In this document: in pieces, positions 1 to 8,058 of the stretch | How the letters are laid out: each line of letters starts with the position of its first letter | Numbering within the stretch: the stretch's first letter is position 1 | Assembly (NCBI GenBank): GCA_001460835.1 | Contig: CYKH01002227.1 | Coordinates: 12,818 to 33,146 of the forward strand | Source of the DNA: Bodo saltans | Lineage: Eukaryota; Euglenozoa; Kinetoplastea; Eubodonida; Bodonidae | DNA: 20,329 nucleotides | Reading direction: 5' to 3' | Notes under the pieces: model-generated | Databases searched by the model: none | What the model saw: only the letters and a program-made list of their open reading frames with translations | What the model was told of the DNA's origin: nothing | Translations under genes and position numbers: made by a program

Positions 1-931
1 AAAGACGTACTTTCGACACACACATCACGCGACGACAAAAACCATCGTCGACATTTTTTTTTGTTGCGTCGCGATTCGCTAGTTGGCTTTTCAGGTCTTG
101 CACCGCCTGAGCATTTTTGGTGCTGCTCTCTGCCTGCTGCTTGACCCCGTTGTACGCCTTCCGCAGGTCCTGCACACCGGATGAAAGAACTTCTATTTGT
201 TGCTGCATCCGCTCAGCATCTTCCAAGGCTTGCATTCGTGACATGTCTGTTCTATCTAATTCCTCTTGCAGTTGTCGTACTTCTTGCTTGGACGAGTGAA
301 GTTCACGAAGGAGAGACTCCTTCTCTTCTTTTGAAATGGAGCCAACACCGTACGTAGGGCTGAAGACGCCAATGGCTTTGCTATTTCGCGGGGAGAGGCT
401 TCCTGGAATGCCGGCTTCGTCGCGTGCAATTTGTAGCGAGGACAGCGCCTGAGCTCTGTCGTGGCTCAGTGCTAGCCACGATAAAAATGCTCGGACTGGA
501 CCCCGGCTGCCTAGTTCTGTGCGGTGCAGTGTTTGTTGCTGCTCTCGGTCCATGAGGAGTTCCATGCACTCGTGCAGCGCAGTGGAAACGGCGTCATACT
601 CCCGCTGGTCAACGCCACTGTGGCCGGTATTTCGTGGCTGCACGCGGTGTTGTGCACCATCAGTAGCCCCGTGAACACTCATCGCTAGTTGACGTTGGCT
701 TGTGCGCAGCACCTCTAATTCACGTTGTAAATCCTCCTTTTCATACAGCAGCTGCCAAAACTGATCTTGGACTTGGCGCAGACAATCGTTCTCTTTTTTG
801 AGGTCCTCTAATTCCGCCAGCAGTGCGGCGACTTCTTCTTCGTGCTGATGACGCTCTCTCGACGAGGTTGATGAACTCCGCGTAGTTGCGCCGTTGACTG
901 CCGACGGCGCTGCGATAAACCTACTCGCCAT
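1..931 (-). CDS. Coiled-coil protein, C-terminus cut by the window edge
   Basis: Unrecognised. Reading the complement from the ATG at 931 gives 310 open codons with no stop before the left edge, so the end is missing. After a short Ser/Thr-rich head, heptad-like stretches lie at about residues 30-85 and 190-300, rich in Glu, Leu, Gln and Lys, separated by a less regular segment with several Ser-Pro sites. This suggests a structural, possibly cytoskeletal protein, but no family motif is visible. The ATG choice is supported by a pyrimidine tract (967-979 on the complement) and an AG at 962-961, giving a 29-base leader. The last ~15 residues, after a run of nine T at 54-62, lose the coiled-coil character; either the domain ends there or the homopolymer is miscounted. 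Confidence 0.75.
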   Translation of the reverse strand, partial: MASRFIAAPSAVNGATTRSSSTSSRERHQHEEEVAALLAELEDLKKENDCLRQVQDQFWQLLYEKEDLQRELEVLRTSQRQLAMSVHGATDGAQHRVQPRNTGHSGVDQREYDAVSTALHECMELLMDREQQQTLHRTELGSRGPVRAFLSWLALSHDRAQALSSLQIARDEAGIPGSLSPRNSKAIGVFSPTYGVGSISKEEKESLLRELHSSKQEVRQLQEELDRTDMSRMQALEDAERMQQQIEVLSSGVQDLRKAYNGVKQQAESSTKNAQAVQDLKSQLANRDATKKNVDDGFCRRVMCVSKVRL

Positions 932-960
932 TTCCTCTTCTAAGGCGATGAATATCTTTA

Positions 961-979
961 CTTAGCAAAAAAAAAGTAA
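961..979 (-). promoter_or_regulatory. Candidate spliced-leader acceptor for the coiled-coil gene
   Basis: On the minus strand a T-rich tract (979-967) is followed by the first AG at 962-961, 29 bases before the ATG at 931. This matches the kinetoplastid trans-splice acceptor layout. A second tract at about 1047-1063 with a downstream AG is a possible alternative. Confidence 0.5.
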
Positions 980-1214
980 CTCATGTGGCACATTGGGAGT
1001 TGGACAGGAGCGGAGCTCACTGATGATGATACTCGAGGTGATGTACAAGAAAAAAGAAAAAATTGAGTCACACGGAATTGTACAGCGATCTTCTTTGTTT
1101 TTCTTCACATCGGAAAGTGGGGATGTTTGTTCGCCTTGATCTTGGGAGATGTGACGTGACATCTTGTGGAAGATCATTTCGGGGGGAGTCAAGAGGAACT
1201 TTGATGAACTCCTC

Positions 1215-3011
1215 TTACAACCAAGATGACAGCTCTGGGGGAACTGCAAGCAACGCCGCACCCATCTCTACAGTCGGCACAGGATCGCGGCAAATGAACG
1301 GAATCAGTGGTTTCAATACACGGCGCAGCTTTGGGTCAATTACAATGACCCCGTCCACGTCTGCCGTCACCAGCGGGTTGATCTGCTCGTGGAGTACATG
1401 CACGTAGGATGTGGTCTCACCGCTGCAAATGTAATATCGGAGCCGGGGTCCTCTCGACAGCCATGTGGTCGCTTCAGGATCGGGCTCCGAGGGAAAGCGT
1501 TTCTCGAGCGCCGTCTTGGGTTGGTACTCCATCTTGATCGGAGCGTACAGTGGCTGGGACGCTAGGACCTCTTCGTCCCACGGAGCACGAAGGTATTCCC
1601 GTATCATCTTGATCGCACATTGGACGGCCTCAAGTGGAGACACAATCGAAGCAGCCCAGACACCTGAGTGCCGGGGCATGGCACTGTAATACTCATCCTC
1701 CATGCGCTTAAGCTCATCCTCGTCGTAGTCATCCTCAGGGGATGGGGTGAAGGCAAAGGGCTGGGGTTCGTAGGGAACAAACTTCGCCCCAAACGCTGCT
1801 GCTACTCGCTGGAAGACTTCTTTCGTTTCACGTGCAAACTTGTCTGCAAATGCTAAGTCTCGAATCACCTCGTCGCTTAGCACTCTCGTCGCATCACCGC
1901 CATCCTCGCTCCCATCGGTCGTAGACGCTTTTGTCATGTGACGTTTGCTTTGAAAGCGCTGCAAGTCAAGAGACTCGGCCACAATCCACACACAGTTGGA
2001 GCCTTTGGTCAGCGGCTCGCGCGATTTGGCGACCATCCTCGCAGCCGCAAAAGGGTCTGGTGGGGGAGGAAAGGGCTCACGGACCAAGGAAACATTGACA
2101 TATGTCCCAGGCACCTCACTACGAGCTCTGATCTCGTCCCACGAGTAAATAGACATCACATGCATCGTGACGTTGTAGCGTAAGAGGTGTGCGCCGTCGG
2201 TGCTCAACGCGAAGTTAGACTGAGGGACTTCTGGCTCGGGCTCGGTGGGGATTCCTTGGCGCTTCTGCTTGCGCCGTTGCTTCATATCCTCTGCAGATGG
2301 CTGGGAGTAGAAGCGTAGGGAGCTGGGCCTCGGTAGCTTGCAGACAGACTGCATCTTGAACGTGACAGTGTCTAGGGTGCAGACCTCCTGCCGCGCCAGT
2401 GACTGGTAAAAGATAAGTAGCGAGTTTTCAACTGGGTGAAAGATGGGTGTAAAGCGGTGAGGCTGAACACGGTCCGGGTACATCTTAAACACTGGCACCG
2501 TTTGCCGATCTTCATGCACCTCGAACATGGACAACGCCTCCGTTGACACGGTGACAAGGAAGAAACTTTGCGTCGTAGATTTGATTTGTGTGAATCTCTG
2601 TGGTGCCAACGCGGTGGCATGCGCGAATTGAGTGGTGCCCTCGCATGACATGTTCTTGAACTCAAAGAACTCCGCTCGATATGAGTTTGGAGAGGTTGAA
2701 TGTCGCCTCTTTGGATTCACATCGGCCGCGAAAATTTTCTTCTGTGTCACCAATATAAAGAATTCCCTTCGACACTGAAGGATCATCAGTGCATCTCCGC
2801 TTTCTTCCAACGGTGCCCCACGCAACTCGGACACTTCACACTCTTCGTACGGGTCGAACTTGCTGGCCAACCATCTTAAACACTGGCACCGTTTGCCGAT
2901 CTTCATGCACCTCGAACATGGACAAGGCCTCCGTTGACACGGTGACAAGGAAGAAACTTTGCGTCGTAGATTTGATTTGTGTGAATCTCTGTGGTGCCAA
3001 CGCGGTGGCAT
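1215..3011 (-). CDS. Ankyrin-repeat protein, C-terminal frame segment
   Basis: This is the 3' part of the broken gene. The frame is native from about 2871 down to the TAA at 1215-1217. The ATG at 3011 and the Arg/Cys/His-rich residues it encodes down to 2872 are an out-of-phase reading of the duplicated block, so this is not a true N-terminus. The native part includes a Pro-rich loop, an acidic segment (SPEDDYDEDELKRMEDEYY) and a tail with alternating Val/Ile strands, perhaps a beta-rich fold. No conserved family is recognised. Confidence 0.65.
   Translation of the reverse strand: MPPRWHHRDSHKSNLRRKVSSLSPCQRRPCPCSRCMKIGKRCQCLRWLASKFDPYEECEVSELRGAPLEESGDALMILQCRREFFILVTQKKIFAADVNPKRRHSTSPNSYRAEFFEFKNMSCEGTTQFAHATALAPQRFTQIKSTTQSFFLVTVSTEALSMFEVHEDRQTVPVFKMYPDRVQPHRFTPIFHPVENSLLIFYQSLARQEVCTLDTVTFKMQSVCKLPRPSSLRFYSQPSAEDMKQRRKQKRQGIPTEPEPEVPQSNFALSTDGAHLLRYNVTMHVMSIYSWDEIRARSEVPGTYVNVSLVREPFPPPPDPFAAARMVAKSREPLTKGSNCVWIVAESLDLQRFQSKRHMTKASTTDGSEDGGDATRVLSDEVIRDLAFADKFARETKEVFQRVAAAFGAKFVPYEPQPFAFTPSPEDDYDEDELKRMEDEYYSAMPRHSGVWAASIVSPLEAVQCAIKMIREYLRAPWDEEVLASQPLYAPIKMEYQPKTALEKRFPSEPDPEATTWLSRGPRLRYYICSGETTSYVHVLHEQINPLVTADVDGVIVIDPKLRRVLKPLIPFICRDPVPTVEMGAALLAVPPELSSWL
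2481..2870. repeat. 391-bp tandem block, copy A
   Basis: This matches 2872-3261 at an offset of 391 bases, with 10 single-base differences over 390 positions and no gaps. One junction base (2871) separates the copies. Since 391 is not a multiple of three, the pair shifts the reading frame of the host gene. Confidence 0.95.
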
Positions 3012-3489
3012 GCGCGAATTGAGTGGTGCCCTCGCATGACATGTTCTTGAACTCAAAGAACTCCGCTCGATATGAGCTTGAAGAGGTTGAATGACGCCTC
3101 TTTGGATTTACATCGGCCGCAAATATTTTCTTCTGTGTCACCAATATAAAGAATTCCCTTCGACATTGAAGGATCATCAGTGCATCTCCGCTTTCTTCCA
3201 ACGGTGCCCCACGCAGCTCGGACACTTCACACTCTTCATACGGGTCGAACTTGCTGGCCAATGATTTCATGCAGTGGTCGAACCCATCTTTAGGCGACAT
3301 GTGCCGGAACTGCAACACCCTGAACACAATACCGTCCGATGGGAGAACATTGACCGATGTCGTTTGAGTGAGCTGATTCTTCGAATCCGTGGACACAGCA
3401 CAGGAAGTGGTGGACGGGGAAGTACTCCTCTCAAGTTCCCCCTCTGTAATCGCAGCAAACCTTCCTGCAGCGCGGGCAGCGCGCCCCAT
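2836..3489 (-). CDS. Ankyrin-repeat protein, middle frame segment
   Basis: This is the middle part of the broken gene. The ATG at 3489 lies inside the second 26-bp unit (minus-strand order) and corresponds to an internal Met of the intact protein, so it is probably not a real start. The frame is native through the 391-bp copy at 2872-3261, then reads the other copy out of phase and stops at 2836. The native part carries the same FDPYEECEV and FFILVTQKK strings found in the downstream segment, which shows that it is one of two copies of the same protein region. Confidence 0.6.
   Translation of the reverse strand: MGRAARAAGRFAAITEGELERSTSPSTTSCAVSTDSKNQLTQTTSVNVLPSDGIVFRVLQFRHMSPKDGFDHCMKSLASKFDPYEECEVSELRGAPLEESGDALMILQCRREFFILVTQKKIFAADVNPKRRHSTSSSSYRAEFFEFKNMSCEGTTQFAHATALAPQRFTQIKSTTQSFFLVTVSTEALSMFEVHEDRQTVPVFKMVGQQVRPVRRV
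2872..3261. repeat. 391-bp tandem block, copy B
   Basis: Partner of 2481-2870. In the native frame 8 of the 10 differences are synonymous. The other two change neighbouring residues (Pro-Asn in copy A, Ser-Ser in copy B). Confidence 0.95.
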
Positions 3490-4907
3490 CGGCTCAGGCG
3501 GGCAGCGCGCCCCATCGGCTCAGTTCCACCGAAGCCCACTGCTGGATTGTCCCCTCGGTGAGACGCTGCAGCGTTGTCGGAGAAGGCGTCACGGAACGTC
3601 ACAGAATCGTCCACAGGAGATCGGCCTCTGACGGAATCTGCTGGTGAGATGGGAGAGAGGCAGTCTCGATCTCCTCCGAGCGTTGTAGATGGAGAGGTAT
3701 TGAACCCTCGGTGTTGGGGGGTGTGTGGCGCAGCAGCTTGCTGAAGGCGCGGAATCGGCGCAGCTTTGGCGGCAACGACGTAGGCGATTGTGCCAAACGT
3801 ACCGTCAGCGGCACAGCACACTTGGCCTGCATCAAGACGCTTGGTGAAGCGAACGCCGCCAGTTGGATGTACATTCACATGCGGCGTCATACCCTCCGGG
3901 TAGTCCGCAGTCCCTCCGCACACTTGACTCTTACGGCGCCCTCCCGCTCCTCCACGCCCTTGTCGAAGTTTCACGCCATGCTCGTCTACTCGGACCTCTA
4001 ACAACGCACCTGTGTTGCACAAGATCCATTCACTGACACCACGCTGAGAAACTGGCGTCTTTTGCGACTCAAGGCCGCTCACCACAGAAAAGTTCGTGAC
4101 CAGTGGTATTTGTTGCTCCAGTGACTTCAGCTTCTTCGCTAGCTCCTCTCCCTTAGAAGGATCGTATGAAGAGTCCAGGCCCCCGTGCGCCACAAATGAT
4201 CGTTTTCGTTCGAACTGCCCCAACTCCCCGTCCAAGGCGTTGTAGGATGCGTGGTGGTCTCGTGGCTGATAAATAGAGTGCTCGATATCTCTGACGACGT
4301 CCCACATGAAGATACCGCCTTTGTAGGAGAAGTACAGGCAATGCTTCGCGACGTTGGAAAATACGCCTGTACCTGTGTCCTCTGCGGCGCGTTTCATAAG
4401 GCGGGAGGCGGAGAGTGGTGCGATAGACTTGACCCTCGATTCATTTTCCAAGCGATGCGCAAGGACAGCCGCAACAACCTCTTCGCGTATGAGCCCTTCA
4501 GGAGCGCAATCAAAAGAATTAAGGCCAGCGGAGTTGGAGAGGTAAGGGTTACCACCGTACTCCACTAGCAGCTTCACCACCTCAGCTCGAGAACCTGACG
4601 GTGCACTCTTGTTGGCAGATGAAGTTGGAGGGTTGGGCGCTGAGCAGATCACCATCAGTGGAGTGATCCCGCGGACATTAGATAAGTTGACAATACTTGG
4701 GCGATCATCCAGAACACGTTTCAATTCTTCTACAGATCCTTGCCCGGCAGCAATCTTCTTGACGATGGTGATCACATCTGTGTCACCCACTTCGCGAGTC
4801 AGGGTGATGGGCGACAAAGAGGTGGCCGGTTGCGCAGTCGCTGGTATCGCATCACTTGACGCCAGGATAACGGCTGCGGGATTGACCGCATTGCTTTGCT
4901 TTGCCAT
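3267..4907 (-). CDS. Ankyrin-repeat protein, N-terminal frame segment
   Basis: This is the 5' part of the broken gene. Its frame is native from the ATG at 4907 (first residues MAKQSNAV) to about 3498, residue ~470. Past the first 26-bp unit it reads the wrong frame until a stop at 3267, and that tail (rich in Arg, Leu and Cys) is unlike the rest. The frame is open further upstream to about 4982, but the triplet there is GTG and no earlier ATG exists, so 4907 is the start. A pyrimidine-rich stretch with an AG at 4926-4925 lies 17 bases upstream. Confidence 0.7.
   Translation of the reverse strand: MAKQSNAVNPAAVILASSDAIPATAQPATSLSPITLTREVGDTDVITIVKKIAAGQGSVEELKRVLDDRPSIVNLSNVRGITPLMVICSAPNPPTSSANKSAPSGSRAEVVKLLVEYGGNPYLSNSAGLNSFDCAPEGLIREEVVAAVLAHRLENESRVKSIAPLSASRLMKRAAEDTGTGVFSNVAKHCLYFSYKGGIFMWDVVRDIEHSIYQPRDHHASYNALDGELGQFERKRSFVAHGGLDSSYDPSKGEELAKKLKSLEQQIPLVTNFSVVSGLESQKTPVSQRGVSEWILCNTGALLEVRVDEHGVKLRQGRGGAGGRRKSQVCGGTADYPEGMTPHVNVHPTGGVRFTKRLDAGQVCCAADGTFGTIAYVVAAKAAPIPRLQQAAAPHTPQHRGFNTSPSTTLGGDRDCLSPISPADSVRGRSPVDDSVTFRDAFSDNAAASHRGDNPAVGFGGTEPMGRAARLSRWGALPALQEGLLRLQRGNLRGVLPRPPLPVLCPRIRRISSLKRHRSMFSHRTVLCSGCCSSGTCRLKMGSTTA
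3472..3523. repeat. Perfect 26-bp tandem repeat, two units
   Basis: Units at 3472-3497 and 3498-3523 are identical. The unit is GC-rich. Twenty-six is not a multiple of three, so one extra unit breaks the ankyrin gene frame; both units encode MGRAAR, in different frames. Confidence 0.95.
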
Positions 4908-4924
4908 CGCGAATAAAATAATCC

Positions 4925-4953
4925 CTTTTTGCAAGCAAGCACAAAACAAACAT
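4925..4953 (-). promoter_or_regulatory. Possible spliced-leader acceptor for the ankyrin gene
   Basis: The minus strand has a T/C-rich stretch (4953-4931), interrupted by G, then an AG at 4926-4925, 17 bases before the ATG at 4907. A cleaner pyrimidine run ending in TAG lies close behind the upstream gene's stop (about 5065-5085) and is an alternative. Confidence 0.35.
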
Positions 4954-5095
4954 TCATGTTGGTTTTCGATTTCGAGTATCACAACGATAAATATTCACAC
5001 CAAAATGTATTTCCTTTTTTTTCGTTCTACGGACGAAATCGAGAACTGATCACATACCGCCACCTCATTCTACAGGAAAAGACAGAAGACAACGT

Positions 5096-7720
5096 TCATT
5101 CGTCGAACAACCACGCAGGTTCATCGCTTTTCTTTGCGACTTCTGCGGGAGGGGCAACGGTGGGGGCTGCTGCGGCTGGGGGAGGTGGGGACACCGACCG
5201 TGCAGGCGTAGGCGCGGAACTTGATGTCGCACTTGCTTTCGCTACGGCTGCAGCTGGTGCAGGCTTCTCTGGGCTGGCGGCTGGGCTTGTCCCTCCTGTC
5301 AACCACTCTGGTTGATCATCTGAAGGTTGTTGAAGTGTGACAGCTTTCGGGCTGACGCGGGTAGGGCTGACTCTCTTCTCCGTTGGGCTCACTCGAGCTG
5401 CAGTCGGGCTAATGACTCTGTTCGTGGGGCTCACCCTTGACGATGCTGATTGTGAAGGGTCACGCGTGAGGGATGATGACGCCGAAAGTTGCTTGAGTGC
5501 CTTCTCTGACTTCTTCGGTGTCACCTCCTCCATCATCCACGGGGGAGTGTCGTCGTCGGGTTGAGCGGGCGAGGTCGGCTTTGTTGGAGAGGTTGTTGAC
5601 TTCACAGAAGACTCGTTAGGAGATGTTTGACGCACTTCAGCGATAGCAAGTGCTGCTTTGCTTTGCTTCTTCGTAGGGACGGGAAGGGACGACGAAGAAG
5701 AGGCCTTTCCCTTGGGGGGAAGCTTGCTTTTCACATCTTGCTCATCGTCGCTACCGACTGCATTGGACGAAGGTATTGGCGGAACAGATTCACTTCGAGG
5801 CGGTAGCTCCGACACATTCTTTCCTCCTTTGGGAACAGCGCCTTTCTTTGCAGCAGCAGCACCGCTACCAGCTGGTGCAGGTCCTGCTGGTGCTGCTGGA
5901 GCAGCAGGCTCCGCGCTGTTCGTCCTGCGACCGGCGGCAGCTGGCTGCTTCTTCGAGGGAGCTGCAGCGGACGGCTTGGACTTTCCCTGCTGTGCCCACG
6001 ACTCTCGCGCTGGGCTTTCGGTGGCCGCAGCCGCAGCAGCCGCAACGGCCTCAGCCTGTTGCTGTTGCTGCTCCTTTGCAACTTGACGTCGCCCTTTCAC
6101 TGCGTTCGTTGTCTTCTCATCTGCAGTTTGCGCTGCATGCGCATCGAGCTTAAAGCGCAATGATGCGATCTCTTCCTTCAGCATTTCGATGGCTGTAAGA
6201 TCATTCGTGGTGCCACCACCCTGAGCTGGGATTCCAGACGCGTGCTTCGCCAACGCACTTGAGTCTGATGCTCGCTTCAATATTTGAAGGCGATGCTGCA
6301 TGTTTGCGATTGCCTCATCGCGTTCAACAAGGGTTGAGCGAAGATCAATAATGCGTTTGACATCCTCCATCGGCATATCGCGGAGTTTATCCTTCGCTTC
6401 AAGTTCAGACAGTCGCTGGGCAAGACTCTCGCGAGACTGAGCTGCGGACTCGGCCTCTTTCTTCGCACGTTCGAGGTTTCCTTGAGCAATGACACGTTCA
6501 TTGCGTAGGCCCTCCAACAAACTCTTGCGCTGCTCGTCAATGTTCTCATTGTGCTTCAATCGTCGAGTGTTGTTTCGAATCTCTACTTGAAGATACTTAT
6601 TGCGCTCAGTAAGCTTTTTGATTTCTTCTTCACGCGCAACAATGTTCTTTTCGAGCATCTTGACGTGATTCGCCTCGCGGGCACGTCGACTAAGCACTTC
6701 ATAATCTTGAGCAAGGACTTGAGCTTCGCTTTGAAGCTTCTTAAGCCGCTCTTCGTCGGTACGACGCTTGACCTTGAAGACACTCATGCGCGGTGCGAGC
6801 TTGTACAACTGCGACCTCGCGTCGTCGATTGCCCGTTGGAGCTCAGCGTTCTTCAGCCTGAGGAGATTAATTTCTTGCACCGAGGTTGGCTCCTGCGCTG
6901 ATTGAAATCCATTGGTGGTCACTTTCGCTGGTGGTGCCGCATCTTGCTGTTGTTTCTTGGGGTTCTTCTTTGGCGGCGGAGATCGGGGCTCGGGATTGGA
7001 GCGGTGCCCAGAATCTCGTGAGGAAGATGTTCTATGAGATACTTGTGCTGGGGCTGAAGTTGGCTTGACAGCAGGAAGGTGGGGGACACTGTTATGCGAC
7101 GACCCCTCTTTTTGTGGACTGGGGGCCGCAGAACTGAAGGGCGAGCTGTAGTGACTGCTATTGCTGCGGCCACTGCTGCGGCTACGACTGCGGCTTGATA
7201 CGGGCGATCCATCACGAGACGGCGATCGCTCACCCTTTCTTGTGGGGGAATGACGCGATGGTGGCTGCGACTGATGCCCCTGGCTCACCGGTGGTGTTTT
7301 TGGAGTGGGGCGCAACCAGTTAAAGTCGCGTGGAGTGGGTTCGACAGATTGTGAATTGCTTGCGCCGCGAGGACGTTGCTGTTGTTGCGATTCTACAGTT
7401 TCTGGGCTAGCAACGTTAGGAAGCGGACCAGATCGTTTGCTGTTTCCACGACTGCTGCTGCGACTGCTGTTCGTCCGGCTGCCACTACTACGCGATCTAC
7501 GAGGAGTTGACTCAGGAGAACTGTGCTGAGAGCTCTTGTGGCTGCTACGATCGTTGCTCTGATGGTTTTGACTCTGGGCGTTCGAAGCAGCTCTTTCAAC
7601 TGCAGGTGGGGAGGGAGGTGGAGATTGTGGCGGGGAGCGAGGAGTCGCAGCCTTACCCTTCACAGGGGAAGATTCTTCGAAGGACTCATCACCATATGTA
7701 TCATCGTCATAATCACTCAT
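5096..7720 (-). CDS. Large coiled-coil protein with disordered Ser/Pro/Ala-rich flanks
   Basis: Unrecognised, 874 residues. Residues 1-12 are Asp/Tyr-rich; 15-275 are disordered and dominated by Ser, Pro, Arg and Gln with many Ser-Pro sites; about 282-485 form a long charged coiled coil, with a shorter helix at 507-530; 545-700 are low complexity with poly-Gln and poly-Ala. The tail (755-793) carries five V/I-S-P sites, and three acidic-Pro-x-Trp-Leu/Met motifs sit at about 722-730, 801-807 and 866-871, the last almost at the C-terminus. The make-up suggests a microtubule- or basal-body-associated scaffold regulated by proline-directed kinases; this is inference. A lebercilin-like coiled coil was considered but similarity is too weak to claim. 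The ATG at 7720 is the first in frame. The stop is TGA. Confidence 0.85.
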   Translation of the reverse strand: MSDYDDDTYGDESFEESSPVKGKAATPRSPPQSPPPSPPAVERAASNAQSQNHQSNDRSSHKSSQHSSPESTPRRSRSSGSRTNSSRSSSRGNSKRSGPLPNVASPETVESQQQQRPRGASNSQSVEPTPRDFNWLRPTPKTPPVSQGHQSQPPSRHSPTRKGERSPSRDGSPVSSRSRSRSSGRSNSSHYSSPFSSAAPSPQKEGSSHNSVPHLPAVKPTSAPAQVSHRTSSSRDSGHRSNPEPRSPPPKKNPKKQQQDAAPPAKVTTNGFQSAQEPTSVQEINLLRLKNAELQRAIDDARSQLYKLAPRMSVFKVKRRTDEERLKKLQSEAQVLAQDYEVLSRRAREANHVKMLEKNIVAREEEIKKLTERNKYLQVEIRNNTRRLKHNENIDEQRKSLLEGLRNERVIAQGNLERAKKEAESAAQSRESLAQRLSELEAKDKLRDMPMEDVKRIIDLRSTLVERDEAIANMQHRLQILKRASDSSALAKHASGIPAQGGGTTNDLTAIEMLKEEIASLRFKLDAHAAQTADEKTTNAVKGRRQVAKEQQQQQAEAVAAAAAAATESPARESWAQQGKSKPSAAAPSKKQPAAAGRRTNSAEPAAPAAPAGPAPAGSGAAAAKKGAVPKGGKNVSELPPRSESVPPIPSSNAVGSDDEQDVKSKLPPKGKASSSSSLPVPTKKQSKAALAIAEVRQTSPNESSVKSTTSPTKPTSPAQPDDDTPPWMMEEVTPKKSEKALKQLSASSSLTRDPSQSASSRVSPTNRVISPTAARVSPTEKRVSPTRVSPKAVTLQQPSDDQPEWLTGGTSPAASPEKPAPAAAVAKASATSSSAPTPARSVSPPPPAAAAPTVAPPAEVAKKSDEPAWLFDE

Positions 7721-8058
7721 TGTTGGGGGGCTCTCTCTGTGTGTTTGGTCTATCTATTTACGGAGTTTCTTACTGATTTGCCAGCTTTTGTTGTTCGGGT
7801 AATGAAAAAACACCGGTGAACAAACGACGTCTTTAGATACGAAAGTTTGGGTGTTCAACATATCAGCATTATTATTGTTTTCTTGTTTCTTGATTTTTCT
7901 TTTTTGGTGTGTGTAAGGAAAGGTACATTTTGCATTCGCGCCGCCAACGAGCCCTCCTCAAGAAGGCATGAAGTGGCGTCTACGTTTCTTCTTCTTCGTA
8001 CCATGGTGTGTACATCATACATTTTTCTGGTCATCCTCATTTCTGATCGTAATGGCTC
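7721..8058. other. Intergenic gap between the J-domain gene and the coiled-coil gene
   Basis: 338 bases without a supported gene. On the minus strand the frame continues open for about 68 codons past the TGA of the J-domain gene (to 7855), but the residues look random and DNAJB-type proteins normally end where this one does. A short T-rich tract (about 7812-7800) and an AG at 7786-7785 may be the acceptor for the next gene; the signal is weaker than in other gaps. Confidence 0.5.

Larger units (their letters stand above)
1215..4907 (-). pseudogene. Large ankyrin-repeat protein gene, interrupted by two frame-breaking tandem duplications
   Basis: One gene read in three frames. The first ATG (4907) opens a frame with ankyrin-like helices at about residues 43-155 (short TPLM and VVKLLVEYGGNP signatures). 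A region follows with a WD-like stretch (GGIFMWDVV, ~198-206) that may be beta-propeller-like. A perfect 26-bp repeat (3472-3523) shifts the frame at about residue 465; a 391-bp repeat (2481-3261) shifts it again. Removing one copy of each leaves a continuous frame of 1092 codons including the TAA at 1215-1217, about 1091 residues. The C-terminal part has an acidic stretch and an aliphatic tail but no family I recognise. Protein-level constraint on both 391-bp copies argues for an assembly fault over a dead gene; I label it broken because that is how this sequence reads. Role unknown. Confidence 0.7.

Noticed and set aside
2372-2665. 97-codon minus-strand frame with an Arg/Cys/His-rich start identical to the one beginning near 3056
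   Set aside because: It is an out-of-phase reading of copy A of the duplicated block, not a separate gene.
5658-6086. Plus-strand open frame of 142 codons, Ala/Cys-rich
   Set aside because: It is antisense to the Ala/Gln low-complexity part of the 874-residue protein and is explained by the repeat codons there.
7855-8058. Possible read-through extension of the J-domain protein past its TGA
   Set aside because: The protein already has the full family length, the extension has no family character, and TGA also ends other genes here at sensible places.
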